Positions 19,107 to 28,231 of a DNA stretch of 64,000 bases are shown here, piece after piece; position 1 is the stretch's first letter, and each line of letters begins with the position of its first letter. This stretch comes from Candidatus Woesearchaeota archaeon. GTDB taxonomy: Archaea > Nanobdellota > Nanobdellia > Woesearchaeales > ARS49. The notes beneath the pieces were generated by a model. It worked only from the letters and a program-made list of their open reading frames with translations, searched no databases and was not told where the DNA came from. The stretch spans positions 1 through 64,000 of the forward strand of contig JAGVZE010000016.1 in assembly GCA_018302815.1 (NCBI GenBank). Reading direction: 5' to 3'. A program made the translations under genes and the position numbers.

Positions 19107-20054
19107 TCAGACACGATAATCTCGTAGAAACCGAGAAAATGTCCGAACGTTTTTTGCACGTTTCCACATCTCATCCTCGACAGTTTGCGAGTCCGCGGCA
19201 TTATAGAGCAAATCATCTATCGCTTTATCGACAAATGACTGAGGCAGATGCCTTTGAGCGCCACCCGCCACTATCTCAGAAGCAAGATGTGAATTCTCTT
19301 CACTCGGAGTTATTATTTGACCATTTTTGACAATCTTGATGTAGGGCGTGCCTCCAACGCTATTAATCCTATCACACGCAGTCCCAACTGAATTAACCAG
19401 CGCACCGAGTCCCCTTAACGGATTGATGCGATCCCAAGTATCGCGAGACATCGTTTTGAAAAAGGCATACATCACTGAATCTGCTTCAGGCGCGCCGGAC
19501 CCTACGCACTCATATCTGCTCTCCACGAGCCGCGGATGAGTATGTTCAGTTATATGAAAAAGATTGAGTGTTTTATCTTGAACCAGCACAAGGGCTTCAC
19601 TGTCAAGAATTTCCTTCAATTTCCCAGATTTTCGGTCAATCTTGTAGAGTTCGAAGAACGATTCATCAATATCTGATAAAGCGCCATTTTCGCCAGGGAA
19701 TTTCCCCATCTGAAAATATTTATGCTCCAAACCGAACTTGCTTTTCAGGTAACGATCCACAGCCACCTGTTTCGCATCCATCAGCACTTTAGCCACTCCG
19801 TTTAAAAGAGATCTCCCGTCAGAAATCGCCGCTTGCTTTTTCTTCACCGCATCATGCGCCTGAATCGTTGCATCATAAATCAAATCACCATCACTACAAC
19901 ACCACCCGATAATGAGGAAGAGTTTTTTGCCGGCTTTCAACTCATAGAGCTTCTGATAAATGTCATAATTTTTATCATCAGCATCAGAACCACGTTCATC
20001 TGATACTATAGCACCGTGATTGCGGGAGAATTTGCACGCGCTTACAACAGTCAC
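19107..20054 (-). CDS. Putative Ntn-hydrolase / proteasome beta-like protein
   Basis: MTVVSACKFSRNHGAIVSDERGS resembles the TTTVgik..gGvvlAaDrRat start of proteasome beta subunits. Confidence 0.45.
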   Translation of the reverse strand: MTVVSACKFSRNHGAIVSDERGSDADDKNYDIYQKLYELKAGKKLFLIIGWCCSDGDLIYDATIQAHDAVKKKQAAISDGRSLLNGVAKVLMDAKQVAVDRYLKSKFGLEHKYFQMGKFPGENGALSDIDESFFELYKIDRKSGKLKEILDSEALVLVQDKTLNLFHITEHTHPRLVESRYECVGSGAPEADSVMYAFFKTMSRDTWDRINPLRGLGALVNSVGTACDRINSVGGTPYIKIVKNGQIITPSEENSHLASEIVAGGAQRHLPQSFVDKAIDDLLYNAADSQTVEDEMWKRAKNVRTFSRFLRDYRV

Positions 20055-20093
20055 AAAAAAATGAGAATGCTAACTGCTATATAAATTTTCAGC

Positions 20094-23000
20094 TTATGCA
20101 GGATCTAAAAAGAATTTTACAGAATAGTCCTTGATTTTTTCTTCCGCGGAAAATCCGTGCTTTCTTGCTACGCTCGCATCTTCAAGCTTGAGTTCGATTG
20201 CTCCGCACTTCTCCTTGATTTTCTGCTCGTGCGGATGGAGCATTTTTACCAGAACAGGCTCTGATTGGATGAACAAGTGAACCTTGTCAACCTTCTTCAA
20301 GTTCGCGTCTTTGCGCAGCTGCTGAACCCTTCGCATTATCTCCCTTGCGTACCCTTGCGCCTCAAGCTCGCTTGAACGCTCAGTATTCAAATACACAAAA
20401 CCCTGCTTGAACTCGGATTCAACGTAGTTCTTTGGAACTTCACGCTCCACAATGAGATGGTCTTTATTGAGCTGGAATGTTTCGGCCGCAACCTTAAGAG
20501 CATAAGTTCCGTCCTTTGCCATCGCGGAAAGAACATCCTTCGCCTTAAGCTGTGGAATCTCCCTCATAATCAGCGGGCTTTTCGCGCCAAAACCCTTGCC
20601 GAGCGGACCAGGATTTGGCTTGACGCTCACTTTCACATCGACAAGTTCGCCGTGAGCGTGAACTTCCTTCACATTGGTCTGCGACTTTATGATGCCACTC
20701 AAGTGCTCAACCGCGCGCCTCACATCATCAGAACTTGAAATCACTTCAACCGATTTTATCGGCCAGCGCACGGAAATCTTCGCGCGCTCCCTTGACGCAA
20801 GGATAGACTGAACAACCGAATCAGCAAGGTCCATATCCTGCTCAAGCTGAGCATCAATTAATTTCTTGTCGGCAACAGGCCACGAACACAAATGAATGCT
20901 CTCCTCAGCAAGGCCAAACTCGCTTTTGAAAGTCTGCCACAGTTTATCAGTAATAAACGGAGCTATAGGCGCGAACAATTTGAGCGTATTCACAAGAGTG
21001 GTATAAACTGCATAGAGAACGACTTTACGCTCGTCCTCATCACCAAGCGCGGCCTTGTCACGCACCATCTGGATGTAACTTCTGCTCAAAGTAAGGAACA
21101 CATCCTCAACTACCGAAGGAATCTCGTTCAAACGCTGGTCATCGAACAGCTCAGTTGTCTTTTTTATCGCGCTGTTCAGCTTTGATAGCATATAGCGCTC
21201 TTCCAAGCTGAACAAAGAACACATAGACGCCGCATCAAGCTTTGCAGGATTCACCTTGAGCTCTTTTGCAAGGTCTATGGCGAAATTATGAATATTCCAC
21301 AAAACGCCCAAGTTCTTGTGCTTGGTCTTCGCGTCATCGTGATTGAAATTAAGGTCAAGGCCGGGACCCGCTCCGCCAATCTGATAATACCTAAGAGTAT
21401 CAGCGCCGTAAACCTCAGTTATCTCATACGGCGTTATGAAATTCTTAAGCGACTTGGACATCTTCCTGCCAAGAGCGTCATTAATCATACCGTGCATATA
21501 GACAGACTTGAAAGGAATCTTGCCGAAACTAATCATCGACATGCAAGTAAGCGAATTGAACCAGCCTCGAACCTGATCGCTTCCTTCCAAAATTGAATCA
21601 GGGAATCCGAGCTCCTTGAATGTTTTCTCATCTGAAGGGAAATTTAGCGTTGCCCAAGGAGCGACACCGCTGTCAAGCCAGACATCAAGAACGTCAGGAA
21701 CCCGGTGCATATCTTTGCCGCAATCGCACTTTAGCACGACGTGGTCAATCCAAGGACGGTGAAGATTCTCAAGCTCTTTTCCAGTAAGCTTAGTAAGCTC
21801 TGCTCGCGATGCGATTACTTTTCGCTTGCCGCAAGAACAAAGCCAGATAGGAAGCGGAACTCCCCAGAAACGCTGGCGCGAAATGCACCAGTCGCGCAAA
21901 GAAGCTAGCCAGCTGTCAAACTGACGGCTGCCTGCCCAGTTCGGCTGCCAGTGAACGCTCTTGTTCTGCTCGCGCATCTCTTCTCTTAATGATTCGACCG
22001 CAAGGAACCACTGGTCTGTAGCGCGGAATATGACTGGAGTCTTGCATCTCCAGCAATGAGCGTAATCGTGATTGATAGTGCCTTTCTTTAGCAGCAAGCC
22101 TTTGTCCTCGACGAGCTGGATGAATCGTTCATCATCTTGCTTTGCGACCAGTCCGGCAAGCGAACCCATTGATTCGAGAAAACAACCGTGCTCGTCAGTT
22201 TCATTGAACGCGGAAACTCCGAACTCGCGCCCGACCTCAAAATCCTCACCACCGCAGCCAGGCGCGCAATGAACAAGACCAGAACCTGAATCAGTAGAAA
22301 CGTACTGCTTAGAGAAAATGACCGAATGAGCATTAGGCTCCTTTAGCTCCTGATGGAATTTGACTTCAGACTTGAACGGGTGAACGTACTTTTGGCCTTT
22401 AAGCTTGATACCCTTGAAAGTCTCGATTATTTTGTGCGGGTCCTTCACAACGCTCTCAACAAGCGCCTCTGCAAGAATCCAAACTTCCTTTCCAACTTGA
22501 ACTTTGACGTAATCCACATCAGGATGCGCCATCACTGCCATATTGAAAGGAAGAGTCCAAGGAGTAGTAGTCCACACCACGAGGAATTCATTATCCTTGT
22601 TCTGCAACGGAAGCTTGACGAAAAGCGAAGGGTCCTTTCTTGAATAGTATTCCAACTCGTGCTTAGCAAGAGCTGTAGCGCACCTTGGGCACCAAGTCAT
22701 AGCCTTCTTGCCCAAATACAAAAGCTTCTTTTCTTCCGCTTTTGAAAGAGCCCACCAAGCGCCCTCGATGTATTCATTACGAATAGTCATATACGGATTC
22801 TTCCAATCAAGCCAAACACCGATGCGCTTGAAATCATCAATCATCGGCCAAAGATTATCCAAAGCGTACTTCTGGCACGCCTCGATGAATTTTTGTATTC
22901 CAATCTTGTTTATGATTTCCTTCTTGTCCTTGATTCCAAGCTCCTTTTCTACACTAACTTCTATAGGAAGCCCGTGCATATCAAAACCGGGCCTGTCCCA

Positions 23001-23219
23001 AACAGCAAAACCAGCCATGCGCTTGTATCGCAGAAGAGAATCCCTTAACGCCTTTCCCCACGCATGGCCGATATGAATCTTGCCAGTCGTGTAAGGCGGG
23101 CCGTCCAAATAGTAAAACCTCTTTCCAGACGCGTTCTTCTTCACAGACTTATCATAAATCTGCGCGTCCTTCCAAAAATCCAACATTTCCGGCTCAAGAG
23201 TTTTAAAAACGTACGACAT
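20094..23219 (-). CDS. ileS: Isoleucyl-tRNA synthetase
   Basis: HIGHAWGKALRD, KMSKSLKNFITP; 1041 aa class I synthetase. Confidence 0.97.
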   Translation of the reverse strand: MSYVFKTLEPEMLDFWKDAQIYDKSVKKNASGKRFYYLDGPPYTTGKIHIGHAWGKALRDSLLRYKRMAGFAVWDRPGFDMHGLPIEVSVEKELGIKDKKEIINKIGIQKFIEACQKYALDNLWPMIDDFKRIGVWLDWKNPYMTIRNEYIEGAWWALSKAEEKKLLYLGKKAMTWCPRCATALAKHELEYYSRKDPSLFVKLPLQNKDNEFLVVWTTTPWTLPFNMAVMAHPDVDYVKVQVGKEVWILAEALVESVVKDPHKIIETFKGIKLKGQKYVHPFKSEVKFHQELKEPNAHSVIFSKQYVSTDSGSGLVHCAPGCGGEDFEVGREFGVSAFNETDEHGCFLESMGSLAGLVAKQDDERFIQLVEDKGLLLKKGTINHDYAHCWRCKTPVIFRATDQWFLAVESLREEMREQNKSVHWQPNWAGSRQFDSWLASLRDWCISRQRFWGVPLPIWLCSCGKRKVIASRAELTKLTGKELENLHRPWIDHVVLKCDCGKDMHRVPDVLDVWLDSGVAPWATLNFPSDEKTFKELGFPDSILEGSDQVRGWFNSLTCMSMISFGKIPFKSVYMHGMINDALGRKMSKSLKNFITPYEITEVYGADTLRYYQIGGAGPGLDLNFNHDDAKTKHKNLGVLWNIHNFAIDLAKELKVNPAKLDAASMCSLFSLEERYMLSKLNSAIKKTTELFDDQRLNEIPSVVEDVFLTLSRSYIQMVRDKAALGDEDERKVVLYAVYTTLVNTLKLFAPIAPFITDKLWQTFKSEFGLAEESIHLCSWPVADKKLIDAQLEQDMDLADSVVQSILASRERAKISVRWPIKSVEVISSSDDVRRAVEHLSGIIKSQTNVKEVHAHGELVDVKVSVKPNPGPLGKGFGAKSPLIMREIPQLKAKDVLSAMAKDGTYALKVAAETFQLNKDHLIVEREVPKNYVESEFKQGFVYLNTERSSELEAQGYAREIMRRVQQLRKDANLKKVDKVHLFIQSEPVLVKMLHPHEQKIKEKCGAIELKLEDASVARKHGFSAEEKIKDYSVKFFLDPA

Positions 23220-23401
23220 AGCTATTGGTCAATAAAGGTTGCTTAAAAAGGTTATTGCTTTGTAAACGACAAATAGCGAATTCGGTAGTTTGTAAACGGT
23301 AGTCAGTGATTCGGCAGAAGTACCGTCCCTCCGCCGTCTGGCCGTCCACCGTACCCGCCGTCAGCCGTCATGCAGTTTGCCTTATGTCGCAACACTTATA
23401 A

Positions 23402-24706
23402 GTGAAAACGGCATATACCGACTCAGTGCACGAACCACCCGAGGATGAACTTTCTTTCTCACCGGACGATTCTTCTGACTTGGAAGACGCTTTAAAAGAA
23501 TTCCGAGTTGAATTCACACCAGAAGAAAATGGATTCGATGATGAAAAAAACGGCCGAGCGCAGGAAATCAAAGAGGCGCTTGATTCTTTGGAAACAATAA
23601 CCGACATCGAATCCGCCAAAACGCGGCACGATATGCGAAACGCCGCAGAAGTTCTCGAACGAAATTTGGACTTCGACCCTGACCTTCGCTTGATACTAGG
23701 CAACCTACGATTCCACCTGCGCGAGTTCGACGCCGCGGAAAAACAATTCAGAGACCACGTTGAAGAGTATCCTGAAGCTGCCCACGCGTGGTACAACCTT
23801 GGCATGACCTTAATGAATAAAAGCGAACATCAAGAAGCGCTAAACGCATTTGAACAAGCATACGGCCTTGAACCTGATTTCGACACGCTGGGTCAAATGG
23901 GCAACGCGTACCTGGAACTTGGACGATTGGACGAATCCATCGACGCGCTCACAAGATATTTGGAATATGAACCCGCTGATTCAACAATGCATTTCACGCT
24001 CGGACGAGCCATGGGCCTTGCCGGAAAAATCGAACTTGCCGAACAAGCATTCGAGAACGCGCATCACAGCGCGCAGGGTAACCCCAAGCTTCTTTTCGAT
24101 GCGGGAGTAGGCTACCGCTCAATCGAAAAATATGAAGCTGCCGAGACCATCTTCAATGAAGCGCTTGAACAGCTCACCTGCCCAATCGACGCGCGCCTTC
24201 TCCTTGCAGAAACACAACTACAGCTCGGCAAATACGACGAGACCGAGAAAAACGCGCTAATGTACTGCAAGGCAAAACCACAAGACCCAAGCGGCTGGCA
24301 CGTACTTGGAGTAGCTGAACTACTAAAAAAATCATACGCGCTCGCGGAAGCCGCGTTCAAAGAATTCAGCTATCTTGACAAATCAAGCATTGACGCGGTG
24401 CACTACCTTGCGATGAGCAGGATAGCCCAACGCAAATTTCCCGAATCAGGACAAACACTTCGCGAACACGGAATCAGACAAGATTCCGCATGGCTAGTTC
24501 GGGCAGGGAGCGCGCTTTCAAGCCAAGACCTAAAAAACGCGGAATACTGCCTGCAAAAATGCGTGAATGAAGACCCATCCAACATAAGCTACTGGAACTA
24601 CCTTCTCAACATCAAGCTTGCCAGAGGAAAATCAATTGACAAATTGTCAAATACCATGCAAAAGAAATACTCAATAGACCCTGCAAACATACTCCTAGTT
24701 CTCTAG
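23402..24706 (+). CDS. TPR-repeat protein
   Basis: 'AWYNLGMTLMNKSEHQEALNAFEQAYGLEPDF' and further TPR units; GTG start. Confidence 0.85.
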   Translation: MKTAYTDSVHEPPEDELSFSPDDSSDLEDALKEFRVEFTPEENGFDDEKNGRAQEIKEALDSLETITDIESAKTRHDMRNAAEVLERNLDFDPDLRLILGNLRFHLREFDAAEKQFRDHVEEYPEAAHAWYNLGMTLMNKSEHQEALNAFEQAYGLEPDFDTLGQMGNAYLELGRLDESIDALTRYLEYEPADSTMHFTLGRAMGLAGKIELAEQAFENAHHSAQGNPKLLFDAGVGYRSIEKYEAAETIFNEALEQLTCPIDARLLLAETQLQLGKYDETEKNALMYCKAKPQDPSGWHVLGVAELLKKSYALAEAAFKEFSYLDKSSIDAVHYLAMSRIAQRKFPESGQTLREHGIRQDSAWLVRAGSALSSQDLKNAEYCLQKCVNEDPSNISYWNYLLNIKLARGKSIDKLSNTMQKKYSIDPANILLVL

Positions 24707-24746
24707 TATAGTAAAGTTAATAAGCTAGTGTCCTGCACCCGAACAT

Positions 24747-25448
24747 ATGGCTCAAGAGGCGATAACAGAGTTCGATATGGACATTTTCTCAAGGCGAATA
24801 GGCCCTTATTTCACCTGGCTTGAAAGCAAAATTGAAAGCGGATGGCAGCAATCAGACTCTGTACCTAAGGATGTTTTAAAGGAAACCAGATACCTTGCGA
24901 CAAACATGCGCGCAAGATTTATCCTTGGAATTCCAAAACAAGACTTCGCTCTTGAAGTCAAACGAGTGCTTGACCTATTCGAACTTGCAATGGAAGCATT
25001 CCCTGAAGAAGCGGAAGAAGTTGAAATTAAAGTACGCCATTTCTGCAAAGGAATCGCAGAAGAACTAGGAGCTGAATTCTTGCCGCAAGAATACAAGCCG
25101 GCCACCACGATCACAGTCACAGCAGAAACAACAGTCAAAATAGAGCCAAAGCCAGTGATACACGCAGAACCCAGAGCAGTCAAGAAAGAAGAGCCAAAAG
25201 TTGTCAGAGAAGTCAAACTACCAGTAAAAGAAGCTCCTGCTTTGAAGCCGAAAATCGTAAAAGAAGCAAAACCAAAGACCCTGCCAGTAAAGAAAGAAGT
25301 TAAACCGATCAAAAAAGAAGCTCCTAAACTCAAAGTCCAAAAGCCAAAGAAAGCAGAGCCTGCAAAGAAAGAACCTGCGAAACAAGAACAGAAAAAAGGC
25401 GGCTTTGGCGCGTTCTTAAAGAAGTTCATAAGAATAGATATGCAGTAA
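24747..25448 (+). CDS. Protein with Lys/Pro/Glu-rich low-complexity tail
   Basis: KKEEPKVV...KKEAPKLKVQKPKKAEPAKKE then amphipathic GAFLKKFIRIDMQ. Confidence 0.6.
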   Translation: MAQEAITEFDMDIFSRRIGPYFTWLESKIESGWQQSDSVPKDVLKETRYLATNMRARFILGIPKQDFALEVKRVLDLFELAMEAFPEEAEEVEIKVRHFCKGIAEELGAEFLPQEYKPATTITVTAETTVKIEPKPVIHAEPRAVKKEEPKVVREVKLPVKEAPALKPKIVKEAKPKTLPVKKEVKPIKKEAPKLKVQKPKKAEPAKKEPAKQEQKKGGFGAFLKKFIRIDMQ

Positions 25449-25489
25449 GGAACTTTCTTAAAAACCAGAGTTAGCTTAATTTTAAAATA

Positions 25490-25930
25490 CTATACGCGCG
25501 GGTAAAGAGCTGAACGTATAACCTGCGCAACAGACACTAATTCCGCATCAGGGGAAACCTCACGCGAGCCCGGACGATACAAAAAATGCCTCGGCTCGTA
25601 TGTAAGAACTCCCGTATCGCCTTCTTTTCTTGGAACCACGTGAAGATGCAAGTGAGGAACGCTCTGTCCAGCGACAGCACCCTCATTCCACGCGTAATTA
25701 AAACCTGTTGCTCCAAACGAGCGCTTAAGAGCATCAGCTACGCTTCCTTTCAATGAAAGCAAGTCCATGACTTCTTTTGAACTTAAGCCTTCAATAGTTG
25801 CAACACAACGTCTTGGACAGACAAGAACGTGACCAGGAACAATTGGAATGTTAGTTGGGAACGCGAAAGACGATTCCGATTCAACTATCAACCGATTGCT
25901 CAAATCAGAATCGCAAAAAACACACGCCAT
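25490..25930 (-). CDS. HIT-family (histidine triad) hydrolase
   Basis: MACVFCD...NIPIVPGHVLVCPRR...QSVPHLHLHVVPR. Confidence 0.93.
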   Translation of the reverse strand: MACVFCDSDLSNRLIVESESSFAFPTNIPIVPGHVLVCPRRCVATIEGLSSKEVMDLLSLKGSVADALKRSFGATGFNYAWNEGAVAGQSVPHLHLHVVPRKEGDTGVLTYEPRHFLYRPGSREVSPDAELVSVAQVIRSALYPRV

Positions 25931-25975
25931 GACTGAAGCTGCCCATGACATTCATAAAAAGGTTTCGAAGAAGTG

Positions 25976-26086
25976 CGCCGTGGCGGGAAATTTCAATCCC
26001 TCGCAGAGCGAAAGATATTTGAACCCCGATGCCCTTTCGGGTCAGAGGTATCAACTCTGCGCCCCACCAAGTTAGGCGACCCCGGC
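25976..26086 (-). tRNA. Class-II (V-arm) tRNA with GAU anticodon and 28-nt T-loop intron (25990-26017)
   Basis: Reverse strand: GCCGGGG...CCACGGC-G73 (one mismatch), anticodon stem CAGAG-TTGATAC-CTCTG, V-arm CCC-GAAA-GGG, T-stem CGGGG/TCCCG. Removing TATCTTTCGCTCTGCGAGGGATTGAAAT gives loop TTCAAAT; TTCA/TGAA BHB helix with 3-nt bulges and 8-bp inner helix ATCTTTCG/CGAGGGAT. Confidence 0.75.
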
Positions 26087-26210
26087 TTATTATTTCCGGG
26101 GCAGTTTTCCCTTAAAGAACTCATCGAAGAAAAAGTTGGAAAGGTTACGAACTGAATGAGAATTCTCAAAAATACAAATCAATTTAAATCATCGATAAAC
26201 TTTATTACAC

Positions 26211-26897
26211 GTGACCAATCACATTGACCTAAAACATTCTTACGGAAACAACCAACAGCTATGGGTTGTATCACCTGACCTTGTAGCGCTTTTGAACGAA
26301 GCACCGAATCTGGCACAATACAATCCATCGCCAAACGGATTTTTCTCACTATCAAACGACGCGATTTATCTAACCTGCATACTGCGCGAGTCAAGACCTG
26401 AAAGAATGTACCTGAAATTAAAACAAGTGATGCCGAGATTTGAATTCTCATCTGAATCGATAAAAATCAATGATAAAGCAATCAAGCCTGTATGCGACAG
26501 CATAGAAATACACTGCGGAATCGAAGGAATGCACAGTTATCCTAACTCAGGAATATCCGACACGGTAAACATCCTTCCCTCGCTTAACGAATCACCGCCT
26601 GACTTTTCCTTAGCCAAAGAACGGCTCGACCCGAAAGAATATGGGCTTGCGTTCGCAATGCTCGACGCGATGGCCTCGCGCCACAAAACGCCAGACTACA
26701 ACATACAAGGAAAACCAGAATGGTTCGAACTTGGAACAAGACTTCTTGAAACTGCAATCCAAAAATACCACGTTGACGAACTCTACCAGAAATACCTGAT
26801 CGCCCTTCCAGAACTCAAAGCCCAGCAGGAACGCGAAGATAAAGAAAAACAGGAAAAATCAACGCCGACAGGGATTTTTGCACGACTCTTTAGCTGA
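26211..26897 (+). CDS. Hypothetical protein
   Basis: 228 aa ORF. Confidence 0.55.
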   Translation: MTNHIDLKHSYGNNQQLWVVSPDLVALLNEAPNLAQYNPSPNGFFSLSNDAIYLTCILRESRPERMYLKLKQVMPRFEFSSESIKINDKAIKPVCDSIEIHCGIEGMHSYPNSGISDTVNILPSLNESPPDFSLAKERLDPKEYGLAFAMLDAMASRHKTPDYNIQGKPEWFELGTRLLETAIQKYHVDELYQKYLIALPELKAQQEREDKEKQEKSTPTGIFARLFS

Positions 26898-26976
26898 TTC
26901 TACGTAGGATACCCTTGGAGACCTGTTGCAAAAGATATTGCAAACATTTTTGAATGTTGGGCACTTCTAATCAACT

Positions 26977-27699
26977 ATGACTGATTCACAATGGATCAAA
27001 GACTGGCTGGCGAACTTCAAAAAAATCGATGAAGTGTGGCTGGAAAGCCGCCGCAATTCAAGGCGCCAACAGCTAGCAGGGCAAGCCGCAATAGAGCAGG
27101 ACAAGCTCACAGAAGCTCTTAAGAAAACAGCACGCGCGGATGTACAGACGTTTTTCAGCGAAGCCTTGCGGTTTAGAGCATTCTACCACTCACTGCCGGA
27201 CGTCAAACGATTCGTCCAATCATTAAAGGGCAACAACGCAGTCGACTTTGGCTCATATATCTCCAGTTATAGCCGTGTCGCGTTCGATAGCCTCGCAGGA
27301 AAAGCGCTATATTTCGCGCAGGGAATAGCAGAAGGAGACACTGTCAACATCGCAAAAGGCATCAGCAAAAACATAATCGAGTTTGGAAGAGGCCTTAGCA
27401 ACTACCAAAAAGAACTGCTCGCGCAGGGCCTTGGACCCTCGATCACGGCATTTGTCGCAGGACTTGGCCCAAACGCAGCACGCATCCCAACCGCAATGGG
27501 ACTAATAGGAGTAAATCATTTCCCTCGCGGCATGATGTATTCGCCAGCATACGAACTCTTCGAACGTGGCCTTGGAAAACACCTTGCGGCATTCAAAAAA
27601 GCGCTCAAAAACCAGGGCCTTGACAAAAAATACCTCGAAGACCAAGAACGAATGGCATCGTATGCCGCCAGCCAAGATACATATGATGCGGGCTACTGA
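26977..27699 (+). CDS. Hypothetical protein
   Basis: 240 aa ORF. Confidence 0.6.
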   Translation: MTDSQWIKDWLANFKKIDEVWLESRRNSRRQQLAGQAAIEQDKLTEALKKTARADVQTFFSEALRFRAFYHSLPDVKRFVQSLKGNNAVDFGSYISSYSRVAFDSLAGKALYFAQGIAEGDTVNIAKGISKNIIEFGRGLSNYQKELLAQGLGPSITAFVAGLGPNAARIPTAMGLIGVNHFPRGMMYSPAYELFERGLGKHLAAFKKALKNQGLDKKYLEDQERMASYAASQDTYDAGY

Positions 27700-27757
27700 A
27701 ACATAAACCCGTAGTACATACGAAGGGTTTAAAAAGATACGAGGCAGAAATAGAGAT

Positions 27758-28231
27758 ATGCGCATATCACTCTGGCTTGGGCTTCCGCTTTTCCTTTTAG
27801 GCGTTGGATTCTCGTATTTGGCGGATGGAATCATACAGACACAGACCGCAACGCAGCTTCAAACGTTCGCGCAGATTTTCGCAGCAGTCTTGTTTGTCCT
27901 GTTCTCGGCGGTTCTTCTTGGAACAGGCTCAGCGCTCGTCATCCACTGGATATTCAGCTTTGGAAACCACTGGCTCGCTTGGATCGCAGAAATACTATTT
28001 AGCTTCGCGTTACTATTCACCGGAATTGGAGCTGCGGCCGCGCAGCAAAACGTCTGGACCGCGCTGCAAATCGTATTCACTTTCGCATCAGCAAGCGCGC
28101 TGCTCTTCTTCCTAAGCTTCATCACGCTATTCGGCGGATTCACCCAAGGGCTGACCGCAATATCACAGTATTTCAAAAAGAGAAAAAATGAACGAACACC
28201 AGCACCTCGTACGGTTCGTAGAAAGAAGTGA
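27758..28231 (+). CDS. Multi-pass membrane protein
   Basis: Four hydrophobic helices, basic C-terminus. Confidence 0.65.
   Translation: MRISLWLGLPLFLLGVGFSYLADGIIQTQTATQLQTFAQIFAAVLFVLFSAVLLGTGSALVIHWIFSFGNHWLAWIAEILFSFALLFTGIGAAAAQQNVWTALQIVFTFASASALLFFLSFITLFGGFTQGLTAISQYFKKRKNERTPAPRTVRRKK

Noticed and set aside
20457-23246. Several plus-strand ORFs of 60-122 aa across ileS
   Set aside because: Shadow ORFs antisense to a clear 1041-aa synthetase gene.
24806-25429. 207-aa minus-strand ORF with repeated FFxGSF motifs
   Set aside because: Mirror reading of the Lys/Pro/Glu-rich tail of the plus-strand gene.
25973-26155. Plus-strand ORF MRRGGKFQSLAERKIFEPRCPFGSEV... as a protein gene
   Set aside because: It is largely the antisense reading of the tRNA at 25976-26086; conservation with ORF 51963..52286 is explained by the tRNA, except possibly the LKELI tail discussed separately.
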